Positions 17,388-25,099 of a stretch of 64,000 nt of DNA are shown in pieces; the first letter of the stretch is position 1; every line of letters begins with the position of its first letter. The notes below the pieces were generated by a model. The model worked only from the letters and a program-made list of their open reading frames with translations, did not search any database and was not told where the DNA came from. Source of the DNA: Sulfurospirillum cavolei (GTDB lineage: Bacteria; Campylobacterota; Campylobacteria; Campylobacterales; Sulfurospirillaceae); assembly GCF_000813325.1 (NCBI RefSeq), contig NZ_BBQE01000004.1. One strand, 5' to 3'. A program made the translations under genes and the position numbers.

Positions 17388-17395
17388 ATGATCAT

Positions 17396-17428
17396 GTTTA
17401 CATGTAAAGAAAATCTTTACATGTAAAC
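17396..17428. terminator. Terminator made of two inverted TTTACATGTAAA words
   Basis: GTTTACATGTAAAG, a five-base loop and CTTTACATGTAAAC form a perfect 14-bp stem between the convergent cadA and ThrE-type genes. Each arm contains one full copy of the dispersed TTACATGTAA word. Paired inverted uptake sequences serve as terminators in Neisseria and Haemophilus; here the terminator role is inferred. Confidence 0.7.
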
Positions 17429-17437
17429 ATCAAACCC

Positions 17438-17911
17438 CTAAATAATCGGCTGTTTGCGCTTCGTATAATACATCGAAGGCAGCACCAAGCCAAAGGCAAT
17501 CGCAAATAAAATGCTCACCGCGTGCAAGCCGTTTTCGATGAAACGAGAAAGCAAAACATCGGTGACGCCCTCGGTGTTCATGCGCACAAGGCTGATCATC
17601 ATCTCATACGCATACGTTCCGGGGATCATCGGAATGATGGAAGCGACCGTGTAAACGGGTCTTGGCATCACATAACGGTGTGACCAAAACACACCGATAA
17701 TGCCGATCGTCGTTGCGGCGATAAACGTAGAGAGTTCGATGGAAAGATGTGCGTGCATGAGCACATCGCGAAGTCCGTACGTCAGCGCACCACCTGCTGC
17801 ACAAAACGGCAATGCCGCGCGCGGTACGTTAAAAATCATCGCAAATCCCACAGCGGGAATCGCCGCCCACAAGGCGTTGAGTACAAGTTCCACCCAGAGC
17901 ATCGTTACCAT
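17438..17911 (-). CDS. ThrE-type exporter, small subunit (C-terminal half)
   Basis: This roughly 157-residue membrane protein has four to five helices and matches the C-terminal half of the threonine/serine exporter ThrE (ThrE_2/DUF3815). In many bacteria ThrE is split into two adjacent genes as here. Two starts are possible, ATG 17911 (GGGAG seven bases upstream, overlapping the previous gene by seven bases) and ATG 17902; I prefer the first. It would work with the product of 17905-18636 to export threonine, serine or small peptides. Confidence 0.8.
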   Translation of the reverse strand: MVTMLWVELVLNALWAAIPAVGFAMIFNVPRAALPFCAAGGALTYGLRDVLMHAHLSIELSTFIAATTIGIIGVFWSHRYVMPRPVYTVASIIPMIPGTYAYEMMISLVRMNTEGVTDVLLSRFIENGLHAVSILFAIAFGLVLPSMYYTKRKQPII

Positions 17912-18636
17912 CCTTGCACTCCCAAAAGTCCCATGGCAAGCATAATGCCCAGTGATGCCATCAAGGTCATCAGCGTCGCTTGTGCCCAACGTCCCCAGCC
18001 CATGCTGATGTAGCCTTTAAAAGCGTCTAACATCGCGTTGATGTAGGGAAAGCCCGGCACCAAAAGAAGCACGCTTGAAGAGAGCACAATGTGCCCCGTG
18101 GTGCTTATGCCCTCGTAAAACGCCAGACTGGCGATGAGGGTACAGACAAACGCGGTAAACGCAAAGACGATTAGCAACGAATAGTTACGACGCGACAGCT
18201 CTCTTCGCACCGCCATACCGACCGATGCCGCCACAAACGTGATGCCAAATCCAGCCCAATCCGCGCCTTGTAAATGGCTAAACGCCGCGCATGCAAGACC
18301 GATCATAGGGATCAGCAACCATGCAGGGTACGCATTGGCATGAATGTTTGCCAACGCATATTCGACGCGCATAATGTCACGTGGATTTTGCTCCGCTTCA
18401 ATGCAGATCGTAACGACTTGATGCACGATGGACATATTGATCGACTGCTCGTACGCACGTCTTGTGGTGGTCACGGATGAGTCGCCCACCAACGTGGTGA
18501 GCACCACTGCCGAGGGGATCAACGACATTTCAATGGACGTACACCCCAGTGCCACGCCCAAGCGAGAGGAGAGTTGCTCGATCAAACGGCTCTCCGCCCC
18601 ATACTCCAAAAGCATCGTGGCAACTCTGACAACCAC
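17905..18636 (-). CDS. ThrE-type exporter, large subunit (N-terminal half)
   Basis: This protein of at least 243 residues matches the N-terminal half of ThrE (DUF1212). It starts with the soluble helix AxMLLEYGAESRLIEQ and continues with five membrane helices. The GTG at 18636 has no Shine-Dalgarno. The reading frame stays open for about 14 more codons up to an AAAGGA box that is followed by ACG ATC rather than a normal start codon, so the true N-terminus is unsettled. It forms one operon with the small subunit. Confidence 0.8.
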   Translation of the reverse strand: MVVRVATMLLEYGAESRLIEQLSSRLGVALGCTSIEMSLIPSAVVLTTLVGDSSVTTTRRAYEQSINMSIVHQVVTICIEAEQNPRDIMRVEYALANIHANAYPAWLLIPMIGLACAAFSHLQGADWAGFGITFVAASVGMAVRRELSRRNYSLLIVFAFTAFVCTLIASLAFYEGISTTGHIVLSSSVLLLVPGFPYINAMLDAFKGYISMGWGRWAQATLMTLMASLGIMLAMGLLGVQGW

Positions 18637-18821
18637 GGCGGTAATTCGTGTCTGTTCTTCTTTCGAGATCGTGGGAAATCCTTTGTATGTTCTATGGGTA
18701 GAATCATAGTTAAAATAGGTTTAAAATGAAAAGTGACAAATCTTTTTGAGATGCACGATCACAGTTTTTACGCTTACATGTCATGTATGCCCTCTTGGTT
18801 TTCCTCTAATCCTCCTTTTGC

Positions 18822-18827
18822 TACAAT
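18822..18827 (+). promoter_or_regulatory. -10 box for the unassigned permease
   Basis: TACAAT lies 26 bases upstream of the ATG at 18853. This supports that start and argues against the longer ORF beginning at 18733. No convincing -35 is visible. Confidence 0.5.
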
Positions 18828-18852
18828 AGCGCATTTAAATCCGGAACAAACG

Positions 18853-20208
18853 ATGAACACTCTTTGTAAAATAGCCCTTTTAGCGATTACCTTTTTACAT
18901 GTCGCGAAACTTTTTATGCCCGTGAGTTTGGAGCTTTTATCGTTTTTTACGGCCGTGTTGTTTGTCTGCGGTTTGGGAATGCAAAAAAAAGGATTCTTGC
19001 GCATTACGGTGCTTTTTTTCGTTTTGGGAACGACGATCCTCCTTGCATACCGCCTTGCCTTTCCCGTCTGGATGCAATCGCTCACGTCCATGACCAACAT
19101 TATCGCGATTATCGTCGTCATGCAACTCTTTTCCATTCCCATCGAAGCGGGGCGTTACAGCGACACCGTCGAGTATTGGCTCAAAAAACTGTTTCGCAAA
19201 GAGAGTTCTTTGTACTTTTTTGCGATGCTTGTTACCAACCTTTTTTCGAGCTTTTTACTCTTCGGAACCGTTCCCGTCATGGTCGCGCTCTTTAACAAAG
19301 CCCTTAAAAACAGCGTTTTAGACTATCAACGTTTTTTTGCGACCGCGATTATGCGCGGTTATGCGCTCGTGCTTTTTTGGGCACCCGGAGCCGTCATTAT
19401 CTTGCTGGTCATGCAAGTGACGCACGTGTCGTGGTCGGAACTTTTCGTACCGGGCTTTTTATTAAGCACGATCGGACTCATCACGTCGTACCTTTTGGAG
19501 CATACGTTGCGTTTCAACCGCCCCGTCCTTTCAGAGCCGTTTGAAGCCTCCGCAAACCTTGCGCGCAATGCCCCGAGACAAACGGCGCATATCGTACTGG
19601 TCGTCGTTTCGCTTTTACTTTGCATCGCCCTTTTGGAGTCTTTTTCCATCGGCACGGCGACGGGAAGAATTTTACTTGCGGGTTTTATGATCTCCGTCGT
19701 TTGGATCGTTTCGTTTGCGAAGCATCCCAAGCTTGTTACGATTTTGAAAACGTATGCGCAAAGCGGCATCACGCAAGCAACCGACTTTGCGGTCTTTTTT
19801 ATCGCGGTGGGATTGTTTGCGGGAGCGATCGATCATAGCGGTATTTTGATGCACGTTCAACCCCTCTTGCAAGAGAGCATCAACCGCATGGGCATTTTTT
19901 CCATCGTCGTCATACCGCTTTTATTTATCGTTATTGCGATCTTCGGTATTCATCCGCTTGTCCTTGCGGTGATGTTCGGCAAGATTTTGCTTTCCCTCTC
20001 GTTGCCGCTCTCTTCCGTTTCGGTGGCACTTCTTTTGATCTTAGCGGCGGCGATCTCGTTTATCGTTTCGCCGTTTGCCGGTATGTCGCTGATGACCGCC
20101 AAGTTTTTAAACGTCACGCCGCTGGACGTTTCACTACGATGGAATCTGCTCTTTTGCACGCTTTTTTTGGCGGAAGGGATTTTATTTGCCTATGCATGGT
20201 CTTTATAA
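18853..20208 (+). CDS. Multi-pass membrane transporter of unknown substrate
   Basis: This 451-residue protein has about twelve hydrophobic segments in two halves with re-entrant-like Gly/Pro/Ser-rich stretches (SSFLLFGTVPVMVAL; IVSPFAGMSLMTAK). That layout resembles the ion-transporter superfamily of anion/dicarboxylate permeases. I cannot name a family or substrate. ATG 18853 is chosen because a -10 box sits at 18822-18827, inside the longer ORF. The N-terminal segment holds a TTACATGT word read as Leu-His-Val. It is followed by a GGCGCC-T6 sequence that may end transcription. Confidence 0.65.
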   Translation: MNTLCKIALLAITFLHVAKLFMPVSLELLSFFTAVLFVCGLGMQKKGFLRITVLFFVLGTTILLAYRLAFPVWMQSLTSMTNIIAIIVVMQLFSIPIEAGRYSDTVEYWLKKLFRKESSLYFFAMLVTNLFSSFLLFGTVPVMVALFNKALKNSVLDYQRFFATAIMRGYALVLFWAPGAVIILLVMQVTHVSWSELFVPGFLLSTIGLITSYLLEHTLRFNRPVLSEPFEASANLARNAPRQTAHIVLVVVSLLLCIALLESFSIGTATGRILLAGFMISVVWIVSFAKHPKLVTILKTYAQSGITQATDFAVFFIAVGLFAGAIDHSGILMHVQPLLQESINRMGIFSIVVIPLLFIVIAIFGIHPLVLAVMFGKILLSLSLPLSSVSVALLLILAAAISFIVSPFAGMSLMTAKFLNVTPLDVSLRWNLLFCTLFLAEGILFAYAWSL

Positions 20209-20313
20209 CGTACTTAGAATATCTTTTGGCGCCTTTTTTCCCAATACGACACGTTGTTTAAAAAATAACCAAAAAATTACGTTTTTATTCGCTTCCTCTG
20301 CTTATTTTTGTGC

Positions 20314-20319
20314 TAAACT
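20314..20319 (+). promoter_or_regulatory. Extended -10 promoter of the ATP-grasp operon
   Basis: TAAACT preceded by TGTGC, with a T-rich stretch upstream, sits about 40 bases before the ATG at 20360. This is the usual Campylobacterota sigma70 style. Confidence 0.45.
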
Positions 20320-20359
20320 GCTTGCATCACATTGACGTGAAAGGGCAAAGGTAACGGTC

Positions 20360-21733
20360 ATGATAGAGTCACACGCTCCCCTCTACGATGCTTTTAAAAG
20401 CGTCTTAAATACCATCGATACACAACGCGTCCAAGAGTTACTCGCCTACATGAACACCGAGGCGATCAATTTCAATCTCTTTAAAAACAATGCCTTTATC
20501 GAACGTAAATTTCCGTTCGATATTATTCCGCGCATCGTTTCCCACCAAGAGTTCATGTACCTTGAAAAAGGCATTCAACAGCGCATTTACGCCCTCAACC
20601 TCTTTTTAGAAGACATTTACGGTGCGCAAAAAATTCTCAAAGACGGCATTATTCCCAGCGAATTCGTCTTCGCGTCCAAAGCCTATCTGCCCGCGTTTGC
20701 GAATACACCCGTATCAAAGAACATTCGCGTGCATATCAGCGGAATCGATTTGGTCAAAAACAGCGTCGGCGACGGCTGGGTCGTTTTGGAGGACAATCTA
20801 CGCGTTCCAAGCGGCGTGAGTTATCCGCTTTCGTTGCGTATTTTGACGCGCAAAGTTTTTCCCGAATTTTTTGAAAAGCTCCCTATTCAAAGCGTGCACG
20901 ATTATCCCAAGCGTCTCGAAGCGGCGATGGACTACGTCAATACGGGCGGTATTAACGTTATTCTTACTCCCGGACGGTACAATTCGGCGTTTTACGAACA
21001 CTCGTACCTTGCCAAACAAAGCGGTACGGTCTTAGCGACGGGAGACGACCTCTTTGTCGAAAAAGACAAAGTCTACCTGAAAACCTATCTCGGCAAAAAA
21101 GCGCGCGTCGGTGCGATTTACCGTCGTCTCGACGACGATGCGCTCGATCCGGTGGAGTTCAATGCCGACTCGCTTATCGGCGTACCGAACATCACCCAAG
21201 CCTACCGTGCCGGCAATATCGCGCTTATGAACAGCATCGGAAACGGCATCGCCGACGACAAAGGGATTTATTACTTCGTACCGGCGATGATTCGCTACTA
21301 CATGAACGAAGAACCGATCTTACAAAATGCGCCGACGTATTTGGCATTTTTTGAAAAAGATCGCAATCACATCTTGCAAAACCTACGCACGCTCGTCATT
21401 AAAGACGTCGCCGAAGCGGGCGGATACGGCGTCGTTTTCGGCTCTAAACTCTCCAAAAACGAGCGCGAAGCCCTCAAAGACGCTATCATCAAAGAACCCA
21501 GACGCTTTATTGCTCAAGAAGTCATCGAATTTTACGACATCGAGTGCTTAACGAACGAAGGAACGTTAAGCCCGAGAAAAGCCGATCTTCGAATGTTTTC
21601 GATCTTTAGCGACGATATTTTCATCTGGCCGTGCGGCTTGACGCGTTATGCTATGGATCCGAGCAGCTACATCGTCAACTCTTCCCAAGGCGGAGGATTT
21701 AAAGATACGTGGGTTTTAAAGGAGAGCAAATGA
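20360..21733 (+). CDS. Circularly permuted ATP-grasp peptide-ligase-like protein (COG2308)
   Basis: This 457-residue cytoplasmic protein matches the circularly permuted ATP-grasp family. Family hallmarks are YLEKGIQQRIYALNLFLEDIYG near residues 75-95, GWVVLEDNLRVPSGVSYPL, ILTPGRYNSAFYEHSYLA, GAIYRRLDDD and the C-terminal DLRMFSIF and GGGFKDTWVL. Such enzymes are predicted to form peptide or amide bonds with ATP; no substrate is known. It opens a five-gene run in which every junction overlaps. The next gene starts at its stop codon (ATGA). A shorter relative is fused to alpha-E at 27683-30163. Confidence 0.9.
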   Translation: MIESHAPLYDAFKSVLNTIDTQRVQELLAYMNTEAINFNLFKNNAFIERKFPFDIIPRIVSHQEFMYLEKGIQQRIYALNLFLEDIYGAQKILKDGIIPSEFVFASKAYLPAFANTPVSKNIRVHISGIDLVKNSVGDGWVVLEDNLRVPSGVSYPLSLRILTRKVFPEFFEKLPIQSVHDYPKRLEAAMDYVNTGGINVILTPGRYNSAFYEHSYLAKQSGTVLATGDDLFVEKDKVYLKTYLGKKARVGAIYRRLDDDALDPVEFNADSLIGVPNITQAYRAGNIALMNSIGNGIADDKGIYYFVPAMIRYYMNEEPILQNAPTYLAFFEKDRNHILQNLRTLVIKDVAEAGGYGVVFGSKLSKNEREALKDAIIKEPRRFIAQEVIEFYDIECLTNEGTLSPRKADLRMFSIFSDDIFIWPCGLTRYAMDPSSYIVNSSQGGGFKDTWVLKESK

Positions 21734-22392
21734 TCCTCATTTCACCGCAAACCGCCGAAAGCCTCTACTGGATGGGACGATACATCCAACGTGCCGAGAG
21801 TATGACGCGTCTTATTATCGCGCTGTTCGATAAAATTATCGACGAAAACTTCAACGAAGCCAAAGATCTGTACGAAAAATTGGGTATCGCGCTTCATTAT
21901 ACTTCTTCGCAGGCGTTTTTGCGTAAAAGCGTCTTTGAACTTGATTTTATCAGTTTGCTCTACGTCATCAATACCGCACGCGAAAATGCGATTTTGACGC
22001 GTTCGCATCTGCCCAATCGTATGTTTAGCCGTATTAACGCTTTGTATTTAAAATACCAAGCCGCTAAAGAAGAGCCTACGGTCTCGATTTATTGGCTCGA
22101 ATCGACGCTTCAGGAACTCGATGCGATCTGGGGCAATTTGGAACTCTCTTTGGTAGAATCCAAAGAAGCACCGCTCATCGAACTTGGAAAAGTCGTCGAA
22201 CGTATGGATCTGAGTATTCGCCTGTTCGACAGTATCGAAGCGGCCGTTTGGGATACAGAAAAGCTTAATGTCATTGCCGATAAAATACGTCCCGGTCACA
22301 AAAAAATTCTTTTATCCAGTAGCCAAAAAGCCAAAGCTTTAGCTACGATCAATTCGGTATTTGGAGCTTTAATCACATCTCATGAAAGTTAA
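21730..22392 (+). CDS. Alpha-E domain protein (COG2307)
   Basis: This 220-residue all-helical protein begins MILISPQTAESLYWMGRYIQRAES, the typical opening of the alpha-E family, which nearly always sits next to the COG2308 ATP-grasp gene and is thought to act with it. GGAG precedes the ATG at 21730, whose TG is shared with the upstream TGA. Its last 11 bases overlap the next gene. The biochemical role is unknown. Confidence 0.88.
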   Translation: MILISPQTAESLYWMGRYIQRAESMTRLIIALFDKIIDENFNEAKDLYEKLGIALHYTSSQAFLRKSVFELDFISLLYVINTARENAILTRSHLPNRMFSRINALYLKYQAAKEEPTVSIYWLESTLQELDAIWGNLELSLVESKEAPLIELGKVVERMDLSIRLFDSIEAAVWDTEKLNVIADKIRPGHKKILLSSSQKAKALATINSVFGALITSHES

Positions 22393-23155
22393 TTTTTCGT
22401 ATGATTTTACCCTCACGTTTCCAGAATCCGTGAGAGACCATCGCTACTGTTTGCGTATCGTTCCTTACGAAAACGCTATACAAACCTGTTCCAACCTTGA
22501 CATACGCGTCAATACGAATGCGGCGTTCGAACAAGGAACCGACGGTTTTGCCAACCGTTTCGTGTACGGAACCATCGCAAAACCGCACAAGAGTTTAAGC
22601 GCGCACATCGAAGGCGAACTCGAGCTTTTACCCTACGTCTATTGCGACGAAGAGCCTCCCGCTCTTTACAACGCGCCCTCGCCGCTTGTGAACTTTTGCG
22701 CGCTGATGCAGGCGTTTTTGGACGAAACGACGCTTCCGGTGAGCACTTTTCGCAAGGCTTTCATGCTCACGCAAAAAATACGCGATAGCTTTACGCTGAT
22801 CGAAAGTACCAAAGCGGAAGGATTGGAGAGCTTTTTACTCTACAAAGAGGGGCTTCGAAACGATTTTAGCCATCTTTTGATTGCCTTATTGCGACATATC
22901 AACATTCCCGCTCGTCTATGCCACGGTTTTATCGAAGGCGAAAATAAAACGCATACGTGGGTCGAAGCATGGATGGACGGCGATTGGCGCGGATTCGATC
23001 CGACCAAAGGCATCGTCATTCACGACGAACCTTACGTAAAATTGGCACACGGACGTGATTTTTCCGATTGTGCGATTTACAAAGGCAGTTACATCGGAAA
23101 ACGTCAACACATTTTAAAAATTACGGGACAAATCGGAAGGGAAGAACAACAATGA
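22382..23155 (+). CDS. Transglutaminase-like protein lacking the catalytic cysteine
   Basis: This 257-residue member of the transglutaminase-like (COG1305) group has the N-terminal beta domain and the core. Where active relatives in this window read GVCQDF or GSCRDF, this one reads GLRNDF, so the nucleophilic Cys is replaced by Arg. The His (HTWVEAW) and Asp (GFDPTKG) of the triad remain. It is therefore probably a pseudoenzyme that binds peptide or partners. It overlaps the alpha-E gene by 11 bases and shares ATGA with the next gene. The alignment is by eye; a Cys elsewhere (in ARLCHG) is not in the catalytic position. Confidence 0.82.
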   Translation: MKVNFSYDFTLTFPESVRDHRYCLRIVPYENAIQTCSNLDIRVNTNAAFEQGTDGFANRFVYGTIAKPHKSLSAHIEGELELLPYVYCDEEPPALYNAPSPLVNFCALMQAFLDETTLPVSTFRKAFMLTQKIRDSFTLIESTKAEGLESFLLYKEGLRNDFSHLLIALLRHINIPARLCHGFIEGENKTHTWVEAWMDGDWRGFDPTKGIVIHDEPYVKLAHGRDFSDCAIYKGSYIGKRQHILKITGQIGREEQQ

Positions 23156-24105
23156 TCGAAGAAGTTTTCAGCGTTCAACTTCCCGTCAACGAGACGCTTT
23201 CGCTCAAACGCAACCGCTTTGCGCCGAGCGATATTACGAAAGCGACCAAGCGCATTTCGATCGTCACGGGCATTCACGGCGACGAGATCGAAGGGCAATA
23301 CGTCTGCTACTTGCTTGCCAAATGGCTCAACGCCAACCCTGAGGCGATTAAAGGCATCGTCGATATTTATCCCGCCATGAATCCGATGGGCATCGATAGC
23401 ATTACGCGCGGTTTTCCGTTTTACGACGTCGATCTGAACCGTACGTTTCCGGGAAGCACGTCCGATTTTTTACCCGCACAAGTCTCCAATGCCATCGTCG
23501 ATACGGTCAAAGGAAGCGATTACGCCATCGATATTCACGCAAGCAATATCTTTTTACGCGAACTACCCCAAGTGCGCATCAGCCGCGCTAATGCCGACGA
23601 GTTGGTTCCTCTAGCGGAAAAACTCGGTATCGATTTTATTTGGGTGCATGATGCGGTAACGGTTTTGGAGTCGACCTTTTCGCATGCGATGAACACGCTC
23701 GGGACGCAAACTTTGGTCGTGGAGATGGGTGTTGGGATGCGTATTACCAAAGAGTACGGACAAAACCTCACGCGCGGTCTTTTAAACTTAATGGCACATG
23801 TAGGCATTATCGATAAGCCGATTTTACCGCCGACGACGCTTGCGGTTTCGACGCTCAATTCCGAAGTCTTTTTTATCAACGCCTCCAAAGCGGGCGTTTT
23901 TATTCCTATTTTGGAGCATAACGTCAGCGTTCTGCGCGGCGAAAAACTCGGGGAAATCATCGATCCTCTTTTGGGCGTCGTCCAAGAGACCATCATCAGC
24001 CCGTGCAACGGACTTTTATTTACGATTCGCGAATACCCCGTCGTTTACGAAGGTTCTTTGATTGCTCGCATACTAGAAGACCCCAAAGAGGAAGCAAGCA
24101 AATGA
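23152..24105 (+). CDS. M14-family zinc deacylase, AstE/AspA-like, intact active site
   Basis: This 317-residue protein resembles succinylglutamate desuccinylase/aspartoacylase enzymes, which hydrolyse N-acyl amino acids or peptides. Zinc ligands are seen as GIHGDEIEGQ (His and Glu) and DIHAS (His). The substrate-binding DLNRTFPGS and the general-base Glu in VVEMGVG are also in place. ATG 23152 overlaps the preceding TGA; an earlier in-frame ATG at 23068 lies deep inside the previous gene and is rejected. Its presence in a predicted peptide-ligase operon suggests it trims or releases the product. Confidence 0.85.
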   Translation: MIEEVFSVQLPVNETLSLKRNRFAPSDITKATKRISIVTGIHGDEIEGQYVCYLLAKWLNANPEAIKGIVDIYPAMNPMGIDSITRGFPFYDVDLNRTFPGSTSDFLPAQVSNAIVDTVKGSDYAIDIHASNIFLRELPQVRISRANADELVPLAEKLGIDFIWVHDAVTVLESTFSHAMNTLGTQTLVVEMGVGMRITKEYGQNLTRGLLNLMAHVGIIDKPILPPTTLAVSTLNSEVFFINASKAGVFIPILEHNVSVLRGEKLGEIIDPLLGVVQETIISPCNGLLFTIREYPVVYEGSLIARILEDPKEEASK

Positions 24106-25058
24106 GAGAAGAAGTTTTATTTGAAATCAGCTCTTTGAGCCGCAATCCGCTTAAAGTCAAAGGGTACCGCTTTGGACGAGAAGGGACGACGCCTAGTTGC
24201 GTGATCGTAGGACCGATGACGGGAAACGCGATCGATCAATTGTGGATCGCCTCTCAAGTCGTACGCTTTTTACGCCAACAAGAACTCGCAAACGCCGCCT
24301 TTATTAAAGGCGAAATTCTCGTCGTTCCTACGGTCAATCCCTATTCCTTCAATATGGGCAAAAGCTTCTGGCCGCTTGATAACACCGACATCGACGTGAT
24401 GTTTCCGGGCTACGACAAAGGCGAGACGACCCAACGCATCGCCGCACGGCTGTTTGAAAAAACCAACAACTACGACTACGCGATTTTACTCGAAGCTAGA
24501 AAAGATCACGTCGAGTGTATCCCTTACGTCAAAGTGTTGCAAACGGGTCGCGAAAACATCGATCATGCCCGAGCGTTCGGGCTGGATTTTATTCATCTCA
24601 AAGAGCCGAGTCCTAGCGATACGGTTTCGCTGAACTACAACTGGCAAATCTGGAACGCGCAATCGTTTTCGCTCGTCTCGGGTAAAAAAGGCGTTTTACA
24701 AAAAAACGAAGCCAATAAAGTGATCGATGCGATCATTCGGTTTCTTTCGCAAAAAGGGCTGATCGATTATGCGACGTTTGCGGCATCTAGCGGCAATATC
24801 ATCACGCAAAACGACATTGAAGCGATTAAAAGCACCGCCGCGGGACTCTTCGACGCACTGGTCCCTATCGGCGAATGTGTCGTTCACGGTCAACCTTTGG
24901 GACGTATTTTCAATGCGCTGGAAGGAACGTTGATGCAGACGATTATCTCTCCGTGCGACGGCATCGTTTCGTGTCGCTACGACTATTCGATGATTTTTCA
25001 AAATGCGATCGCGTACCGTATTATCAAAGCGGAAGCGGCACTAAATCCTTACATGTAA
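24102..25058 (+). CDS. Degenerate M14-family paralogue, probably inactive
   Basis: This 318-residue protein aligns along its length with the previous gene but has lost the key residues. GIHGDEIEGQ has become GPMTGNAIDQ, DLNRTFPG has become DIDVMFPG, DIHAS has become LLEAR, and the VVEMG Glu is gone. It is likely a non-catalytic partner from tandem duplication. ATG 24102 overlaps the upstream TGA. The last codons TAC ATG TAA coincide with a TTACATGTAA word, so the repeat supplies the stop codon. A terminator follows. Confidence 0.8.
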   Translation: MREEVLFEISSLSRNPLKVKGYRFGREGTTPSCVIVGPMTGNAIDQLWIASQVVRFLRQQELANAAFIKGEILVVPTVNPYSFNMGKSFWPLDNTDIDVMFPGYDKGETTQRIAARLFEKTNNYDYAILLEARKDHVECIPYVKVLQTGRENIDHARAFGLDFIHLKEPSPSDTVSLNYNWQIWNAQSFSLVSGKKGVLQKNEANKVIDAIIRFLSQKGLIDYATFAASSGNIITQNDIEAIKSTAAGLFDALVPIGECVVHGQPLGRIFNALEGTLMQTIISPCDGIVSCRYDYSMIFQNAIAYRIIKAEAALNPYM

Positions 25059-25066
25059 GAAAGTAG

Positions 25067-25090
25067 AGGAGCAAAGAAGTCTTTGCTCCT
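25067..25090. terminator. Bidirectional terminator between convergent genes
   Basis: AGGAGCAAAGA and TCTTTGCTCCT form a perfect 11-bp stem with an AG loop between the M14 paralogue and the chemoreceptor stop. It probably serves both transcripts. Confidence 0.7.
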
Positions 25091-25099
25091 AAACGCAGA

